Part shown: in pieces, positions 33,052 through 41,581 of the stretch
Layout: every line of letters begins with the position of its first letter
Position numbering within the stretch: position 1 is the stretch's first letter
Assembly: GCF_050113715.1 (NCBI RefSeq)
Contig: NZ_JBNJQR010000010.1
Coordinates: forward strand, 1 to 64,000
Length of the DNA stretch: 64,000 nucleotides
DNA from: Brevibacillus_H ginsengisoli
Lineage (GTDB): Bacteria; Bacillota; Bacilli; Brevibacillales; Brevibacillaceae
Reading direction: 5' to 3'
Notes under the pieces: model-generated
Told to the model about the DNA's origin: nothing
The model's database searches: none
The model's input: the letters and a program-made list of their open reading frames with translations, nothing else
Program-made: the position numbers and the translations under genes

Positions 33052-33089
33052 AAAAAACGAGCCTCGCTAAAATTTGAGGTTCGTTTTTT
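33052..33089 (+). terminator. terminator after the SDR gene
   Basis: AAACGAGCCTC...GAGGTTCGTTT, then T4. It is near-symmetric. Confidence 0.85.
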
Positions 33090-33134
33090 GTTTTAATCGT
33101 TGTACTTAAATCAGAAGCGAGCTTTTCTTTTGCA

Positions 33135-33166
33135 CGTATTTCCCCAGCCTCCCGCATAAGATTATA
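33135..33166 (+). promoter_or_regulatory. candidate sigma-E promoter of yunB
   Basis: GTATTT as a -35-like box, then about 14 bp, then CATAAGAT, which fits the sporulation sigma-E -10 consensus CATACANT. yunB is a known mother-cell gene in Bacillus, so such a promoter is expected. Confidence 0.5.
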
Positions 33167-33180
33167 CTATGGCAGGAGGT
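33151..33180 (+). repeat. 30-bp direct repeat, right copy
   Basis: CCCGCATAAGATTATACTAT followed by GGCAGGAGGT, the counterpart of 32042-32071. It contains the -10 box and the Shine-Dalgarno of yunB. Confidence 0.7.
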
Positions 33181-33188
33181 GGCGACGG

Positions 33189-33989
33189 GTGGCAGTGTTT
33201 CGCGCACGAAGGCGATTTCGCTTTCCGATGAACTTGCATTTTGGCAGACGAGTTCGACATTCGAATCATTTCTTTCGCCCACGCAGACGAGTTCGCAATC
33301 CGATGACTCGGACAAAGGCATTTTTGATCGCATTTGTCATTACGATTGTTTTATCGTTTCAATCCTTGTTCTGGCTGGAGCAACGGTTGCAGCCAACCTT
33401 GATGATCCTGGCCTCGCAAAAAGCTGAGCAGCTTGCCAAGCAAGCGATCAGCGACGCTGTCACCAAGCGGATTGCCCAGCAAGGGGTCGACTTTAACGAG
33501 ATTGTCCACATGGAGAAGGATCAGAACGGGAAGATTCAGGCGGTGGACTTCAATTTCAAGGAGTATTCACGGATTGTGGGGGAAACCACCTCCCGTATCC
33601 AAAACCGACTAAAAGAGTTCGAGGAAGAAAAAGTGGAGCGCACCATTCCCTTAGGTCTGGCGACGGGGAACAGCTTCCTGGCGCAGATGGGACCTGATTT
33701 GCCGGTCACCTTCATGCCGATCGGGTCGGTCAAGACAAGACTGGAGACAGATCTCAAGGAAGCGGGCATCAACATGGTTTTGGCGACCGTTTACATATAC
33801 GTTGAAGTGGATTTGCGGATCGTGATTCCGTTTAATACCGACCAAAAAACCGTTGTTACCCAGATCCCGATCACCCATTCGCTCATAGTCGGCGAAGTTC
33901 CTCAGTATCTGTACAACAATCCTGCCGGAAAGCCAGAGGTACCGAAAATGCAGGACGCGGCACCGAATGGCGATACGGGGGCGAAATAA
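33189..33989 (+). CDS. yunB: sporulation protein YunB
   Basis: A 266-residue mother-cell sporulation protein. An Arg-rich N terminus is followed by a single membrane segment (residues of about 43-62, FLIAFVITIVLSFQSLFWLE), then an external domain with the family's MEKDQNGKIQAVDFNF, IPLGLATGNSFLAQMGPDLP and NMVLATVYIYVEVDLRIVIP. The GTG start is fixed by GGAGGT 8 bp upstream. In Bacillus subtilis YunB is needed for normal sporulation and is made in the mother cell. A sigma-E-like promoter precedes it. Bacillus pairs yunB with lytH (yunA); here lytH lies 8 kb away. Confidence 0.9.
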   Translation: MAVFRARRRFRFPMNLHFGRRVRHSNHFFRPRRRVRNPMTRTKAFLIAFVITIVLSFQSLFWLEQRLQPTLMILASQKAEQLAKQAISDAVTKRIAQQGVDFNEIVHMEKDQNGKIQAVDFNFKEYSRIVGETTSRIQNRLKEFEEEKVERTIPLGLATGNSFLAQMGPDLPVTFMPIGSVKTRLETDLKEAGINMVLATVYIYVEVDLRIVIPFNTDQKTVVTQIPITHSLIVGEVPQYLYNNPAGKPEVPKMQDAAPNGDTGAK

Positions 33990-34103
33990 ACGATGAGGTT
34001 TTACGGAAAAACGACTTATTTAACTAGTAAGGACAAACGACCAGAGCCGGTTGATTAGAAAATGCATAAGATACAGTAAATCCTAATAAAGGAGGGGTAT
34101 CCT

Positions 34104-34199
34104 ATGAGTTCTTTTTTCAGCGGATGTTTTGAAGACGAATTTGTGTTGATTCTTGTCCTTTTCATTTTGTTGGTTATCGTCGGAGCTGGTATTAACTAA
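34104..34199 (+). CDS. YjcZ-family small sporulation protein (31 residues)
   Basis: A 31-residue peptide: MSSFFSGCFEDEF, then the hydrophobic VLILVLFILLVIVGAG, ending in Asn. The VLIxVLFILLVIxGA block is the hallmark of YjcZ-type small spore proteins. AAAGGAGGGG lies 6 bp before the ATG, and CATAAGAT (34065-34072), a sporulation-type -10, lies upstream. A terminator follows. The gene is shorter than usual automatic limits. Family assignment is by the hydrophobic motif; its role in spores is not known. Confidence 0.8.
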   Translation: MSSFFSGCFEDEFVLILVLFILLVIVGAGIN

Positions 34200-34211
34200 T
34201 CGCTGGGCAAG

Positions 34212-34246
34212 AGCAAGAGGAGACCGATATGGTTCTCCTCTTTTTC
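34212..34246 (+). terminator. terminator after the YjcZ-like gene
   Basis: AGAGGAGACC...GGTTCTCCTCT and T4 follow the stop codon by about 15 bp. Confidence 0.85.
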
Positions 34247-34257
34247 ATTCAAAAATG

Positions 34258-34510
34258 GAAAATCGGATCGCTTTACAATGGTAAAGTGATTCGACTTTCA
34301 TACCATACGCGTAAGCCCGCTAAAGAAAAGACTTCGTCCGCTTGCAGTCTCCTTGGAAGTGACACCTAGCGAAGGAAAGGAGAAAGGGATAAAAGGCGCC
34401 ACTCAACCCGAAGGGCGCGAAGCGTTTGGCGACTTCCTTTCGGATTGAAAGAGCGGACTTTTAGCATCCTTGCGAGCTTCCACAGAGCGAAAAGGGACGA
34501 AGTCTTTTCT
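34258..34510 (+). repeat. palindromic repeat element, copy A (type 1)
   Basis: Left stem-loop at 34258-34299 (core ATCGCTTTAC-AATG-GTAAAGTGAT), linker ACGCGTAAGCCCGC, then a 187-bp core from AGAAAAGACTTCGTCC (34324) to its exact complement GGACGAAGTCTTTTCT (ends 34510). The core holds further short inverted repeats (GTCCGCT with AGCGGAC). The last base is the final base (A) of the TGA stop of the MocR gene on the minus strand. The stretch 34200-34509 has no gene. Confidence 0.85.
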
Positions 34511-35967
34511 CATTCAAACCAGGCCTTTGCCAACCGAAGTATGCCTTCTCTTATTTGGGTCTCAGACATTCCTCCATAGCCAAGCAATATCGTGGCAGAG
34601 ATGGGGCCAGACGCGGTTGCTTCAGGCGAATCCCGCAGCCAGAGGTGAGATGTCGGATAAACTCTGACCTGTTGGTTTGCTGCTTTGGCAATTAACTTCG
34701 CTTCGGACATGCCATTTCGCACCTGCAGGAGAATATGAAGTCCGGCCTCGCTGCCAACAAGTTGGACGCGCTCATCCAAATACTCGCGGATGGCGTTGAC
34801 GAGGGCGGATTGCTTTTTTTGATAGATGACCCGCATTTTTCGTATGTGACGGGCCCAATAGCCTTTTTGCATAAAAAGCTGCAAGGTACGTTGATGGAGG
34901 CGAGATACACTCTGTTCATACCCTGCAAAACGCGTGCAAAACGGTTCCAACAGTTGATGGGGCAGAATCATGTACCCCATGCGGATAGAGGGAAGAAGAG
35001 ATTTGGAGAACGTCCCCAAATAGATCACCCGATCTGAGCGATCCAGCCCTTGTAAGGAGGGAATTGGCTTTTGGTAGTAACGGAACTCGCCGTCGTAGTC
35101 ATCTTCTATGATGAATCCGTTGTTTGCTTGTGCCCACTGCAGGAGTTTTAGCCGTTTGACGATGGGCAACACCATGCCGCATGGGAACTGATGGGAGGGG
35201 GTTATGTAGACAAGCCGTGCCGCGCTTGCGGACAACTGCTCCAGGTCTAACCCGTCTTCTTGCAGCGACACGGGATGAAGATCACATCCATGGTTGCGAA
35301 AAATGGTCTTTGCACCCAAATAACCTGGATCTTCCACGGCAATATCGCGAAACTCTGGCCCGACCAGCAGACAGAGAATGCCCAACAGATATTGTATCCC
35401 GGCGCCAAGAACGATTTGCTCGGGGGAACAGTTCACACCTCTGGATTGATGCAAGTACTTTGCGATCTCCTGACGCAATTCCCAATCTCCTTGGAAATCT
35501 CCATAGTGAAAAAGCTCGCTTGATTCCTCCGCTAAGCTTTGATTCGAAAGTCTGCGCCAAATCTCGAGTGGGAAATGGTTGAAATCTACGTCGCCGTTGC
35601 GAAAATCGTAATGGATCATCTCAGAAGACGGTTCCCCCGAAATCGGGGCAGAAGAGCGGATAGGAGAAGTAGAGCATGAACCGCTGGAATTCTTTACAGG
35701 CATGCTTACAAATTCCTGATCGAGCATGGAGACAAAAAGTCCTTGCCGGGGGCGGCTGACAAGATACCCCTCGGCCAGTAGCTGTTGGTAGGCGGATTCA
35801 ATCGTATTGCGGCTGAGGTGAAGGTTTTTGGCGCAGTCGCGAACCGAGGGCATACGAGTGCCGGGACTGAATCGGCCTGAATGGATTTCATCCCGTATAT
35901 ATTGATAAAGCTGCTGATAGAAGGGAATGGTCTGATTATCTGTAATGTTGGGTGTAATTTCGAGCAT
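34510..35967 (-). CDS. MocR-type (GntR/aminotransferase) transcriptional regulator
   Basis: A 485-residue fusion regulator. The N-terminal GntR winged helix (IPFYQQLYQYIRDEIHSGRF to ARNLHLSRNTIESAYQQL-like text) is followed by a class-I aminotransferase domain from about residue 110. The PLP-binding Lys is in YLGTFSKSLLPSIRMGY, and DDYDGEFRY is the usual cofactor Asp region. MocR/PdxR proteins bind PLP and amino compounds to control metabolism. The ATG at 35967 lies 7 bp from GAGGAG; GTG at 35973 is less likely. The final base of its stop codon is the first base of repeat copy A. The aldehyde dehydrogenase operon upstream on the same strand is a possible target. Confidence 0.9.
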   Translation of the reverse strand: MLEITPNITDNQTIPFYQQLYQYIRDEIHSGRFSPGTRMPSVRDCAKNLHLSRNTIESAYQQLLAEGYLVSRPRQGLFVSMLDQEFVSMPVKNSSGSCSTSPIRSSAPISGEPSSEMIHYDFRNGDVDFNHFPLEIWRRLSNQSLAEESSELFHYGDFQGDWELRQEIAKYLHQSRGVNCSPEQIVLGAGIQYLLGILCLLVGPEFRDIAVEDPGYLGAKTIFRNHGCDLHPVSLQEDGLDLEQLSASAARLVYITPSHQFPCGMVLPIVKRLKLLQWAQANNGFIIEDDYDGEFRYYQKPIPSLQGLDRSDRVIYLGTFSKSLLPSIRMGYMILPHQLLEPFCTRFAGYEQSVSRLHQRTLQLFMQKGYWARHIRKMRVIYQKKQSALVNAIREYLDERVQLVGSEAGLHILLQVRNGMSEAKLIAKAANQQVRVYPTSHLWLRDSPEATASGPISATILLGYGGMSETQIREGILRLAKAWFE

Positions 35968-36022
35968 ATCCACACTCCTCGGATCTTGGCCTCACGAAAC
36001 AACAGAACAGGGGGGCAATCAA

Positions 36023-37573
36023 TTATGACTTCCGCAGAAGCTTGAGATACGTTTTGGCAAAAGTGAACCAGTTTCTGGTTTTTCCGTAATAGCTATAGAT
36101 CAGGTTGTACAGTAGATGGTATTTTCCTTTGTATGGGTACCAGTGAACTTCCGAGCGTTTGGTTCCCGGGTCAATAACGACCGCTTTTTCATGGCAAAAG
36201 ATTCGCAATCCACCCTCCCCGTGATATCGCCCAATACCGCTTTGCTTCGCGCCGCCAAACGGAAGATTGTGGTTGGCAACCGTGACGAGTACATCATTAA
36301 TGGCGACGGCGCCACTAACCAAGCGGGAGGAAACTCGTTTGGCTTTGGTTAAGTCACCACTCCAGACGCTTGCGTTCAACCCGTAAACAGAATCATTGGC
36401 CAGCGCAATGGCCTCCTCTTCCGTATCGAATGGGATGACAGGGAGAAGCGGTCCAAATGACTCTTCCTGTACTACCTTCATCGATTGTTTCACATTGGTT
36501 AAAACCGTAGGAGGCAGGAACAATCCTTGATCCGTCTTCCATTCGGCTGGTGCACTACCCGTCCGAAGCTCGGCCCCAAGCGCTAAAGCTTCTTCCAGCT
36601 GTTCTTTAATGATCAGCAGTTGAGCGGGGGAGGTCATCGATCCTACATCATCATCTGGGCCAAAACCCTGGTTCAACTGATTGACTTCATCTATCAGCCT
36701 GCTGACAAAACGGTCATAGATCGACCGCTCCACATACAGACGCTCCGTTGACATACAGACTTGACCGCTATTCGTAAAAGCTCCCCACAAAGCTCCTTTC
36801 ACCGCGCGTTTCAAATTGGCGTCGGCGAACACAATCATCGGGTCTTTGCCGCCAAGCTCCAGGGTAGTCGGAATCAAGTCTTTGGCCGCTTGCGCTTGAA
36901 TGATTTGTCCGGTGCGCACAGAGCCGGTAAAGAAGATATAATCGGGCTTGCCTTGAGTAAGAGCTGCGCCTAGCTCTTTGCCGCCGTGAGCCACTTGCAC
37001 GACGCCATTGGGGAAACCGACCCGCTCAAACAATTGCTGTACAAGTAGGCCTACCAGCGGAGTGATTTCGGAAGGCTTCAAAATCACCGTGTTACCGCTC
37101 ACCAAAGCACTGATGATCGGCATCATCGCCAAGTGCAGGGGATAGTTCCACGGAGAGATGACCAGGACGACGCCTCTTGGCATGTATTCAATGTAGGAGC
37201 TTTTTCCGATGAGCAGGATCGGCGTCGATTGTTTCTGCTTCATCAGGATTCGTGGCGCATGCTTTTCTATATGTTCAAGAGCGTCAAGAATGGGCAGGAT
37301 GTCGGCTACCAAAGCGTCAACTTTTACTTTGCCTGTGTCATTGGAGATGGTTTGAACAATCTCTTCCATATGATCCGCCATGTATAATCGGAGTCGGCGA
37401 AGATAGTGGATGCGCTCGCGCAAGGAAAGAGCTGACCAGCTTCCAAACGCTTCACGTGCTTGAGCGAACATCTCCGGTACCGCTTCAATAGGCGTTTCCT
37501 CTATTTCCGCGATGACTTGCAGGGTGGCAGGACATGTCACTTGCCATTTATGGTTAACAGTCGGCTGTTGCAT
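36023..37573 (-). CDS. NAD(P)-dependent aldehyde dehydrogenase
   Basis: A 516-residue ALDH-superfamily enzyme. The catalytic Cys is in NSGQVCMSTERLYVERSIYD, the Glu in LELGGKDPMIV, and the cofactor-binding segment is VISPWNYPLHL. The C terminus is extended and basic (YYGKTRNWFTFAKTYLKLLR), which may make it membrane-associated, as in long-chain aldehyde dehydrogenases. It oxidises an aldehyde to the acid. GAGGTG precedes the ATG. It lies 15 bp after the reductase gene on the same strand, so they form an operon that may interconvert fatty acyl, aldehyde and acid forms. The substrate is inferred. Confidence 0.88.
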   Translation of the reverse strand: MQQPTVNHKWQVTCPATLQVIAEIEETPIEAVPEMFAQAREAFGSWSALSLRERIHYLRRLRLYMADHMEEIVQTISNDTGKVKVDALVADILPILDALEHIEKHAPRILMKQKQSTPILLIGKSSYIEYMPRGVVLVISPWNYPLHLAMMPIISALVSGNTVILKPSEITPLVGLLVQQLFERVGFPNGVVQVAHGGKELGAALTQGKPDYIFFTGSVRTGQIIQAQAAKDLIPTTLELGGKDPMIVFADANLKRAVKGALWGAFTNSGQVCMSTERLYVERSIYDRFVSRLIDEVNQLNQGFGPDDDVGSMTSPAQLLIIKEQLEEALALGAELRTGSAPAEWKTDQGLFLPPTVLTNVKQSMKVVQEESFGPLLPVIPFDTEEEAIALANDSVYGLNASVWSGDLTKAKRVSSRLVSGAVAINDVLVTVANHNLPFGGAKQSGIGRYHGEGGLRIFCHEKAVVIDPGTKRSEVHWYPYKGKYHLLYNLIYSYYGKTRNWFTFAKTYLKLLRKS

Positions 37574-37588
37574 ACGAACACCTCGCTA

Positions 37589-38686
37589 TTATCGGATGTG
37601 TAATTGTTTGCTTGTATCGTGTTTGTGCGCATGAAAATAGGCAACCATCGAGGGAATTCCAACCGCAAAATCTGGACAACGAATGCCAGAGTCTCGTAAA
37701 TCCTGAACGGTTTGCGAATTATCGTAGATAGACTGGCAGGTGAAGTAATCCATTGCTTCCTTTTCTACCCGAAGCCATTTACGTACTTGCGGTATGGAAA
37801 GGGCCGCCTTTGCCCAAGACAAAGGGACTCTCCCACGAGGTCTGCGTCCGGTTAACGCTTCACATAGCATAGCATACAGCTCATGAATCTGATAGGGAGC
37901 GGGGTCGGTCAAATGGTACGTTTTCCCGATACCGATTTCCGCATGACCAAGGTAGGCGGTAGCCTCAATAATATAATCCACGGGGACAAAGTTTCCTTGG
38001 GCAGATCCACTGCCGAGATAGGGAATCAACGGGAGAAATTGAAGCCGATCAAAAAAGTTCAGAATAAAATAAGGTCCGTCAAATTTTATCGTCTCGCCTG
38101 TCTGGGAATAGCCTTTGACAATTCCGGGGCGGATGATTGTTGTGGGAATTTGCGGCATGATCTCTTGCACGAGGAGCTCGGCTTCATATTTGGTCTGTTC
38201 ATAATGGTTCTTAAAGGATTGATTCATCACAAGCTCAGTCTCATAGATGCGACCTTCGCGAGTACCCGAGACATAGGCTGTACTGAAGTAAACATAGCGC
38301 TTCAACTGTGTAAGTGTACCGATCCATTGATTCACATGCCTCGTTCCCTTAACATTAACCGCATAGGCAATATCCTTTGGGACAGCCAAATCGTAAATTG
38401 CGGCGAGATGAAAGACATGTGTGATGGAAGGGGCTAGGTTTGATCGGATTTCGTCACCTAGACCTAGATTGGGCTTCGTAATATCTCCTGTAAGAATGGT
38501 GAATCGATCTTGCGTAATCGCCTCATTTGAGCATATGCTGGCGACTTCCTGCTGTGCCTTGGATCGCATGGATGGAAGGACAAGCAAATAGCAATGCTCC
38601 ATTGGGTAGCCGCTCCGAATAAACTGCCGAATTAAGGCGTTTGCTATAAATCCAGGAAATCCAGTGAAAAAGTAGACATTCCCCAT
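37589..38686 (-). CDS. extended SDR, fatty-acyl-reductase-like (NAD_binding_4)
   Basis: A 365-residue NAD(P)-binding protein of the NAD_binding_4 ('male sterility') group. The cofactor loop is FFTGFPGFIANALI (TGxxGxx type), HLAAIYDL is the NAG-equivalent, and the catalytic pair is Y-x-x-x-K in HYEQTKYEAELLV, with STAYVSG carrying the Ser. IIRPGIVKGYSQTG completes the substrate region. Relatives reduce activated fatty acids or long-chain acyl groups to aldehydes. GGAGGG lies 9 bp upstream of the ATG. Coupled with the aldehyde dehydrogenase downstream. The chain length or true substrate cannot be read. Confidence 0.82.
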   Translation of the reverse strand: MGNVYFFTGFPGFIANALIRQFIRSGYPMEHCYLLVLPSMRSKAQQEVASICSNEAITQDRFTILTGDITKPNLGLGDEIRSNLAPSITHVFHLAAIYDLAVPKDIAYAVNVKGTRHVNQWIGTLTQLKRYVYFSTAYVSGTREGRIYETELVMNQSFKNHYEQTKYEAELLVQEIMPQIPTTIIRPGIVKGYSQTGETIKFDGPYFILNFFDRLQFLPLIPYLGSGSAQGNFVPVDYIIEATAYLGHAEIGIGKTYHLTDPAPYQIHELYAMLCEALTGRRPRGRVPLSWAKAALSIPQVRKWLRVEKEAMDYFTCQSIYDNSQTVQDLRDSGIRCPDFAVGIPSMVAYFHAHKHDTSKQLHIR

Positions 38687-39022
38687 CGCATGAACCCTCC
38701 GAATCTGTTATTAACAGGTAGAATTTTCTAACAATTATCATACCACCTATTGTTCATGCGTCAATTCTGTGGAAGATCCTATTACAATTGAGGCTATATG
38801 AGTAAACGGAATTGTTAGTTTAGACACTCCTTCTCCCCAGCGATCCAAATTATAATGAAGTGAAATTTGAAAAGTATTACGGTTTTGTGAAAAAACACTA
38901 CAAATTGACTATTTTTTATTTTGAAAAATAGTATAATAGTCCTGCGTATCAAAACTATGGATCTTCTGTCACAAAAAGGCTTGGCAGTCTCCTGGTTTCG
39001 AATGAAGTGGAGGCAACACATT
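38687..39022. other. 336-bp divergent intergenic region
   Basis: It holds the start region of the reductase-aldehyde dehydrogenase operon on the minus strand and of the GGDEF protein on the plus strand. Visible elements are the promoter/inverted repeat at 38905-38937 and an approximately 80-nt leader before 39023. I looked for a c-di-GMP riboswitch in this leader and did not see one. No gene is supported. Confidence 0.6.
38905..38937 (+). promoter_or_regulatory. promoter with inverted repeat before the GGDEF gene
   Basis: TATAAT lies at 38932-38937. The 9-bp perfect inverted repeat ACTATTTTT-TATTTTG-AAAAATAGT spans 38908-38932 between a TTGACT box (38905) and the -10, with a spacing too long (21 bp) for unaided sigma-A. 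It looks like a regulated promoter with an operator in the spacer. Confidence 0.5.
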
Positions 39023-41272
39023 ATGATTAAAGACTTTTTATTTAATGCTACGATATTGATTTCGATGTTTACGATATTGGGTCAACTTTTTAAAAGACAC
39101 CTTGTGCGTGCCGATTCTCCAGTCAAGGTAAGAAGCTTATGGGGAGTATCGCTTGGAATACTAGGCTTAATCTTAATGACATTTTCCATTCATATTACGA
39201 ACTCCACGATTGCGGACCTAAGACATATTGCGACGGTGATTGCCGCCGTTTTTGGAGGGATGGAAGCAGCGTTAATCTCTGCTTTGATCATTGCGCTGGG
39301 GAGAGTCGTCTTTTTTGGATGGAGCCAACAAGCTGTAGTGGCTGCAATTAATATGCTCCTAGCCGGGATTTTTTGCGGCTGGCTGTCCACGTTTCGCCTT
39401 GCAGACCATCAAAAAGCGTTCTGGATGAACATCGTCAGCCTGGGATGTATCTCGATCGCTTTTGCTATCAATCTACATAATTGGGATCTTTTTGTCGGCA
39501 TATTGAAATACCACTACACCTTCTCCTTGATTGGCTGCGCCATCGCTTATCACGTCGCGCGATATGTGCTCCGCTCCAATGAGTCCGTGAATGAACTGAA
39601 GCATGTTACAGAAAAATATCAAACCGTTGTGCATCATGTAAAAGAAGTAATTTTTCAAATGGATATTGAGGGCAGATGGACATTTCTCAACCCGGCATGG
39701 GAAGAAATTACGGGGTTTTCTATTCAAGAAAGCATCGGGAAAAGTTGGATGTCTCAGATTCATCCCGATGAATTGGCACTCAATCAGCAAAAATGTTCGG
39801 CATTAATTAAACGGGAAATTGAGTATTGCCGCCATGAAATCAGATTGTTACATAAGGACGGAAGCTATAAATGGGTGGAAATTTACGCACAGCTAACGAC
39901 TGATCACGACGGTCAAATAACTGGGGTATCTGGAACATTGATGGATATCAATGCTCGGAAGATTGCGGAGGAGGAGATGTTCGAAAGCAAACAGAAATAT
40001 AAGACGCTTGCGACTCTGTCACCCGATGGTATTCTGGTTCACTCCGAGGGGAAGATCATCTTCATCAATGAGTTTGGTGTGAAATTATTTGGGGGGACTC
40101 GTCGTGAGGAGTTCATTGGCCTACCCATTGAGGAACTTGTCGTGCAGGAATCCATGCCGATTGTTCTTGAACAGAGCCATAGAATTTACGAACAGAAGGA
40201 ATCGATTCATTTAGTGGAGAGGAAATATCGTCGAAGAGATGGGAAAGTCATTCATGTCGAAGCTTCTGTCTCTTATGTGCTTTATGATGGGAATCCTTCC
40301 GCGATGGTGATTTTTCGGGACATTTCCCTTCGAAAAGAAATGGAGAGCGCGCTGATTGAAAGTGAAGAAAGATTTCGCCTGATTGCGGAAAACTCATCCG
40401 ATTTGATCAGTATGCATGACGAGCGCGGTTCTTATCTGTATGTTTCCCCAGTTTGTCGTGAGATTCTGCAGTATGAGCCGGAAGAACTACTGAAACACAC
40501 CGTCTACGATTTTATTCATGCTGACGACGTGGACTCTGTCATGACTCACCAAACGGAGCTTTTTAAACAAGGTCACAGCGTCACAACGTATCGTGCCCGT
40601 CAACGAAATGGGGAATATATCTGGTTTGAATCCTCGATTCGATTACTCCAACATGTGAATGATAAGGCCACTAAAATCATCGCTGTGTCCAGGAATATAA
40701 CTGAGCGTAAAGAGGCCGAACAAAAATTGAAAGAAGCGAATGAGCTGTTGAAGAAGCTGTCCACGATTGATGGGCTTACACAGGTGGCCAATCGTCGCTA
40801 TTTTGATCATACGGTCAGTCAAGAATGGCAGAGAGCCTACCGGAACGCCTCCTCGTTATCCGTCGTCATGGTCGATATTGATCACTTCAAGGCGTACAAC
40901 GATACGTACGGACACCAAAACGGAGATGATTGTTTAAAACATGTAGCACAAACGATTAAAAATACGCTACGGCGCTCTTCCGATGTGGTTTGCCGATATG
41001 GAGGAGAGGAGTTTGTGGTCATTCTTCCTGACACGAACGAAGAGGGTGGAGAGATGGTTGCCGAGCTAATCAGGCAATCGATTGATTCCTTGATGATTCC
41101 GCATGAAGGCTCAAGCGTCGCTGATCATGTAACCGTGAGTTTGGGTGTGGCAAGTATCGTCCCATCCAAAGAATCCGAATTAAGTGAACTCATTCGTTGG
41201 GCGGACAACGCGCTCTATCAGGCCAAGAACGAGGGAAGAAATAGGGTAAGGATTGGAAAAGCAACACTGTAA
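39023..41272 (+). CDS. membrane diguanylate cyclase with 5TM, three PAS and GGDEF domains
   Basis: A 749-residue c-di-GMP synthase. Five to six N-terminal helices form a 5TMR-LytS-type sensor (about residues 5-190), followed by three PAS/PAC domains (about 200-570; for example WTFLNPAWEEITGFSIQESI) and a C-terminal GGDEF domain. The active site is intact: YGGEEF, with an RxxD inhibitory site (RSSD) five residues before it. The ATG at 39023 is preferred because GTGGAGG precedes it by 9 bp; the longer frame begins in the promoter region. It should sense an external or membrane signal and make c-di-GMP. A degenerate EAL protein lies at 57650. Confidence 0.92.
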   Translation: MIKDFLFNATILISMFTILGQLFKRHLVRADSPVKVRSLWGVSLGILGLILMTFSIHITNSTIADLRHIATVIAAVFGGMEAALISALIIALGRVVFFGWSQQAVVAAINMLLAGIFCGWLSTFRLADHQKAFWMNIVSLGCISIAFAINLHNWDLFVGILKYHYTFSLIGCAIAYHVARYVLRSNESVNELKHVTEKYQTVVHHVKEVIFQMDIEGRWTFLNPAWEEITGFSIQESIGKSWMSQIHPDELALNQQKCSALIKREIEYCRHEIRLLHKDGSYKWVEIYAQLTTDHDGQITGVSGTLMDINARKIAEEEMFESKQKYKTLATLSPDGILVHSEGKIIFINEFGVKLFGGTRREEFIGLPIEELVVQESMPIVLEQSHRIYEQKESIHLVERKYRRRDGKVIHVEASVSYVLYDGNPSAMVIFRDISLRKEMESALIESEERFRLIAENSSDLISMHDERGSYLYVSPVCREILQYEPEELLKHTVYDFIHADDVDSVMTHQTELFKQGHSVTTYRARQRNGEYIWFESSIRLLQHVNDKATKIIAVSRNITERKEAEQKLKEANELLKKLSTIDGLTQVANRRYFDHTVSQEWQRAYRNASSLSVVMVDIDHFKAYNDTYGHQNGDDCLKHVAQTIKNTLRRSSDVVCRYGGEEFVVILPDTNEEGGEMVAELIRQSIDSLMIPHEGSSVADHVTVSLGVASIVPSKESELSELIRWADNALYQAKNEGRNRVRIGKATL

Positions 41273-41277
41273 AATTA

Positions 41278-41315
41278 GAAAAGAGCCGTTACTAATCGAG
41301 TGCGGCTCTTTGTCA
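41278..41315 (+). terminator. terminator after the GGDEF gene
   Basis: AAAGAGCCG...CGGCTCTTT, just after the stop codon. Confidence 0.85.
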
Positions 41316-41322
41316 TAATATC

Positions 41323-41577
41323 GGAATGTTTAATTGCTTTACAGAGGTACAGTAATTAAACATTCCTTCCTTTCGCGTAAGCCCGCTTAAGAAAAGATTT
41401 CGTCCACTTGCAGTCTCCTTGGAAGTGAAACTTAGCGAAGGAAAGGAGAAAGGGAAAAAAGTCGTCATTCAACCCGAAGGGCGCGAAGCGTTTGGCGACT
41501 TCCTTTCGGATTGAGAGAGCGGACTTTTCAACATCATTGCGAACTTCCACAGAGCGAAAAGGGACGAAGTCTTTTCT
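41323..41577 (+). repeat. palindromic repeat element, copy B (type 1)
   Basis: Stem-loop GGAATGTTTAATTGCTTTAC-AGAG-GTACAGTAATTAAACATTCC (41323-41366; arms given separately are 20 bases each), linker GCGTAAGCCCGC, core from AGAAAAGATTTCGTCC (41390) to GGACGAAGTCTTTTCT (ends 41577). The end lies 4 bp from the stop codon of lytH, which reads into it from the right. The stretch 41273-41581 has no gene. Confidence 0.85.
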
Positions 41578-41581
41578 AACC

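Noticed and set aside
34258..34510. Insertion sequence remnant with transposase
   Set aside because: No transposase fragment in any frame of the six copies; conserved structure argues for a non-coding element.
38938..39022. c-di-GMP riboswitch in the leader of the diguanylate cyclase gene
   Set aside because: The conserved GEMM core and tetraloop-receptor sequences are not present.
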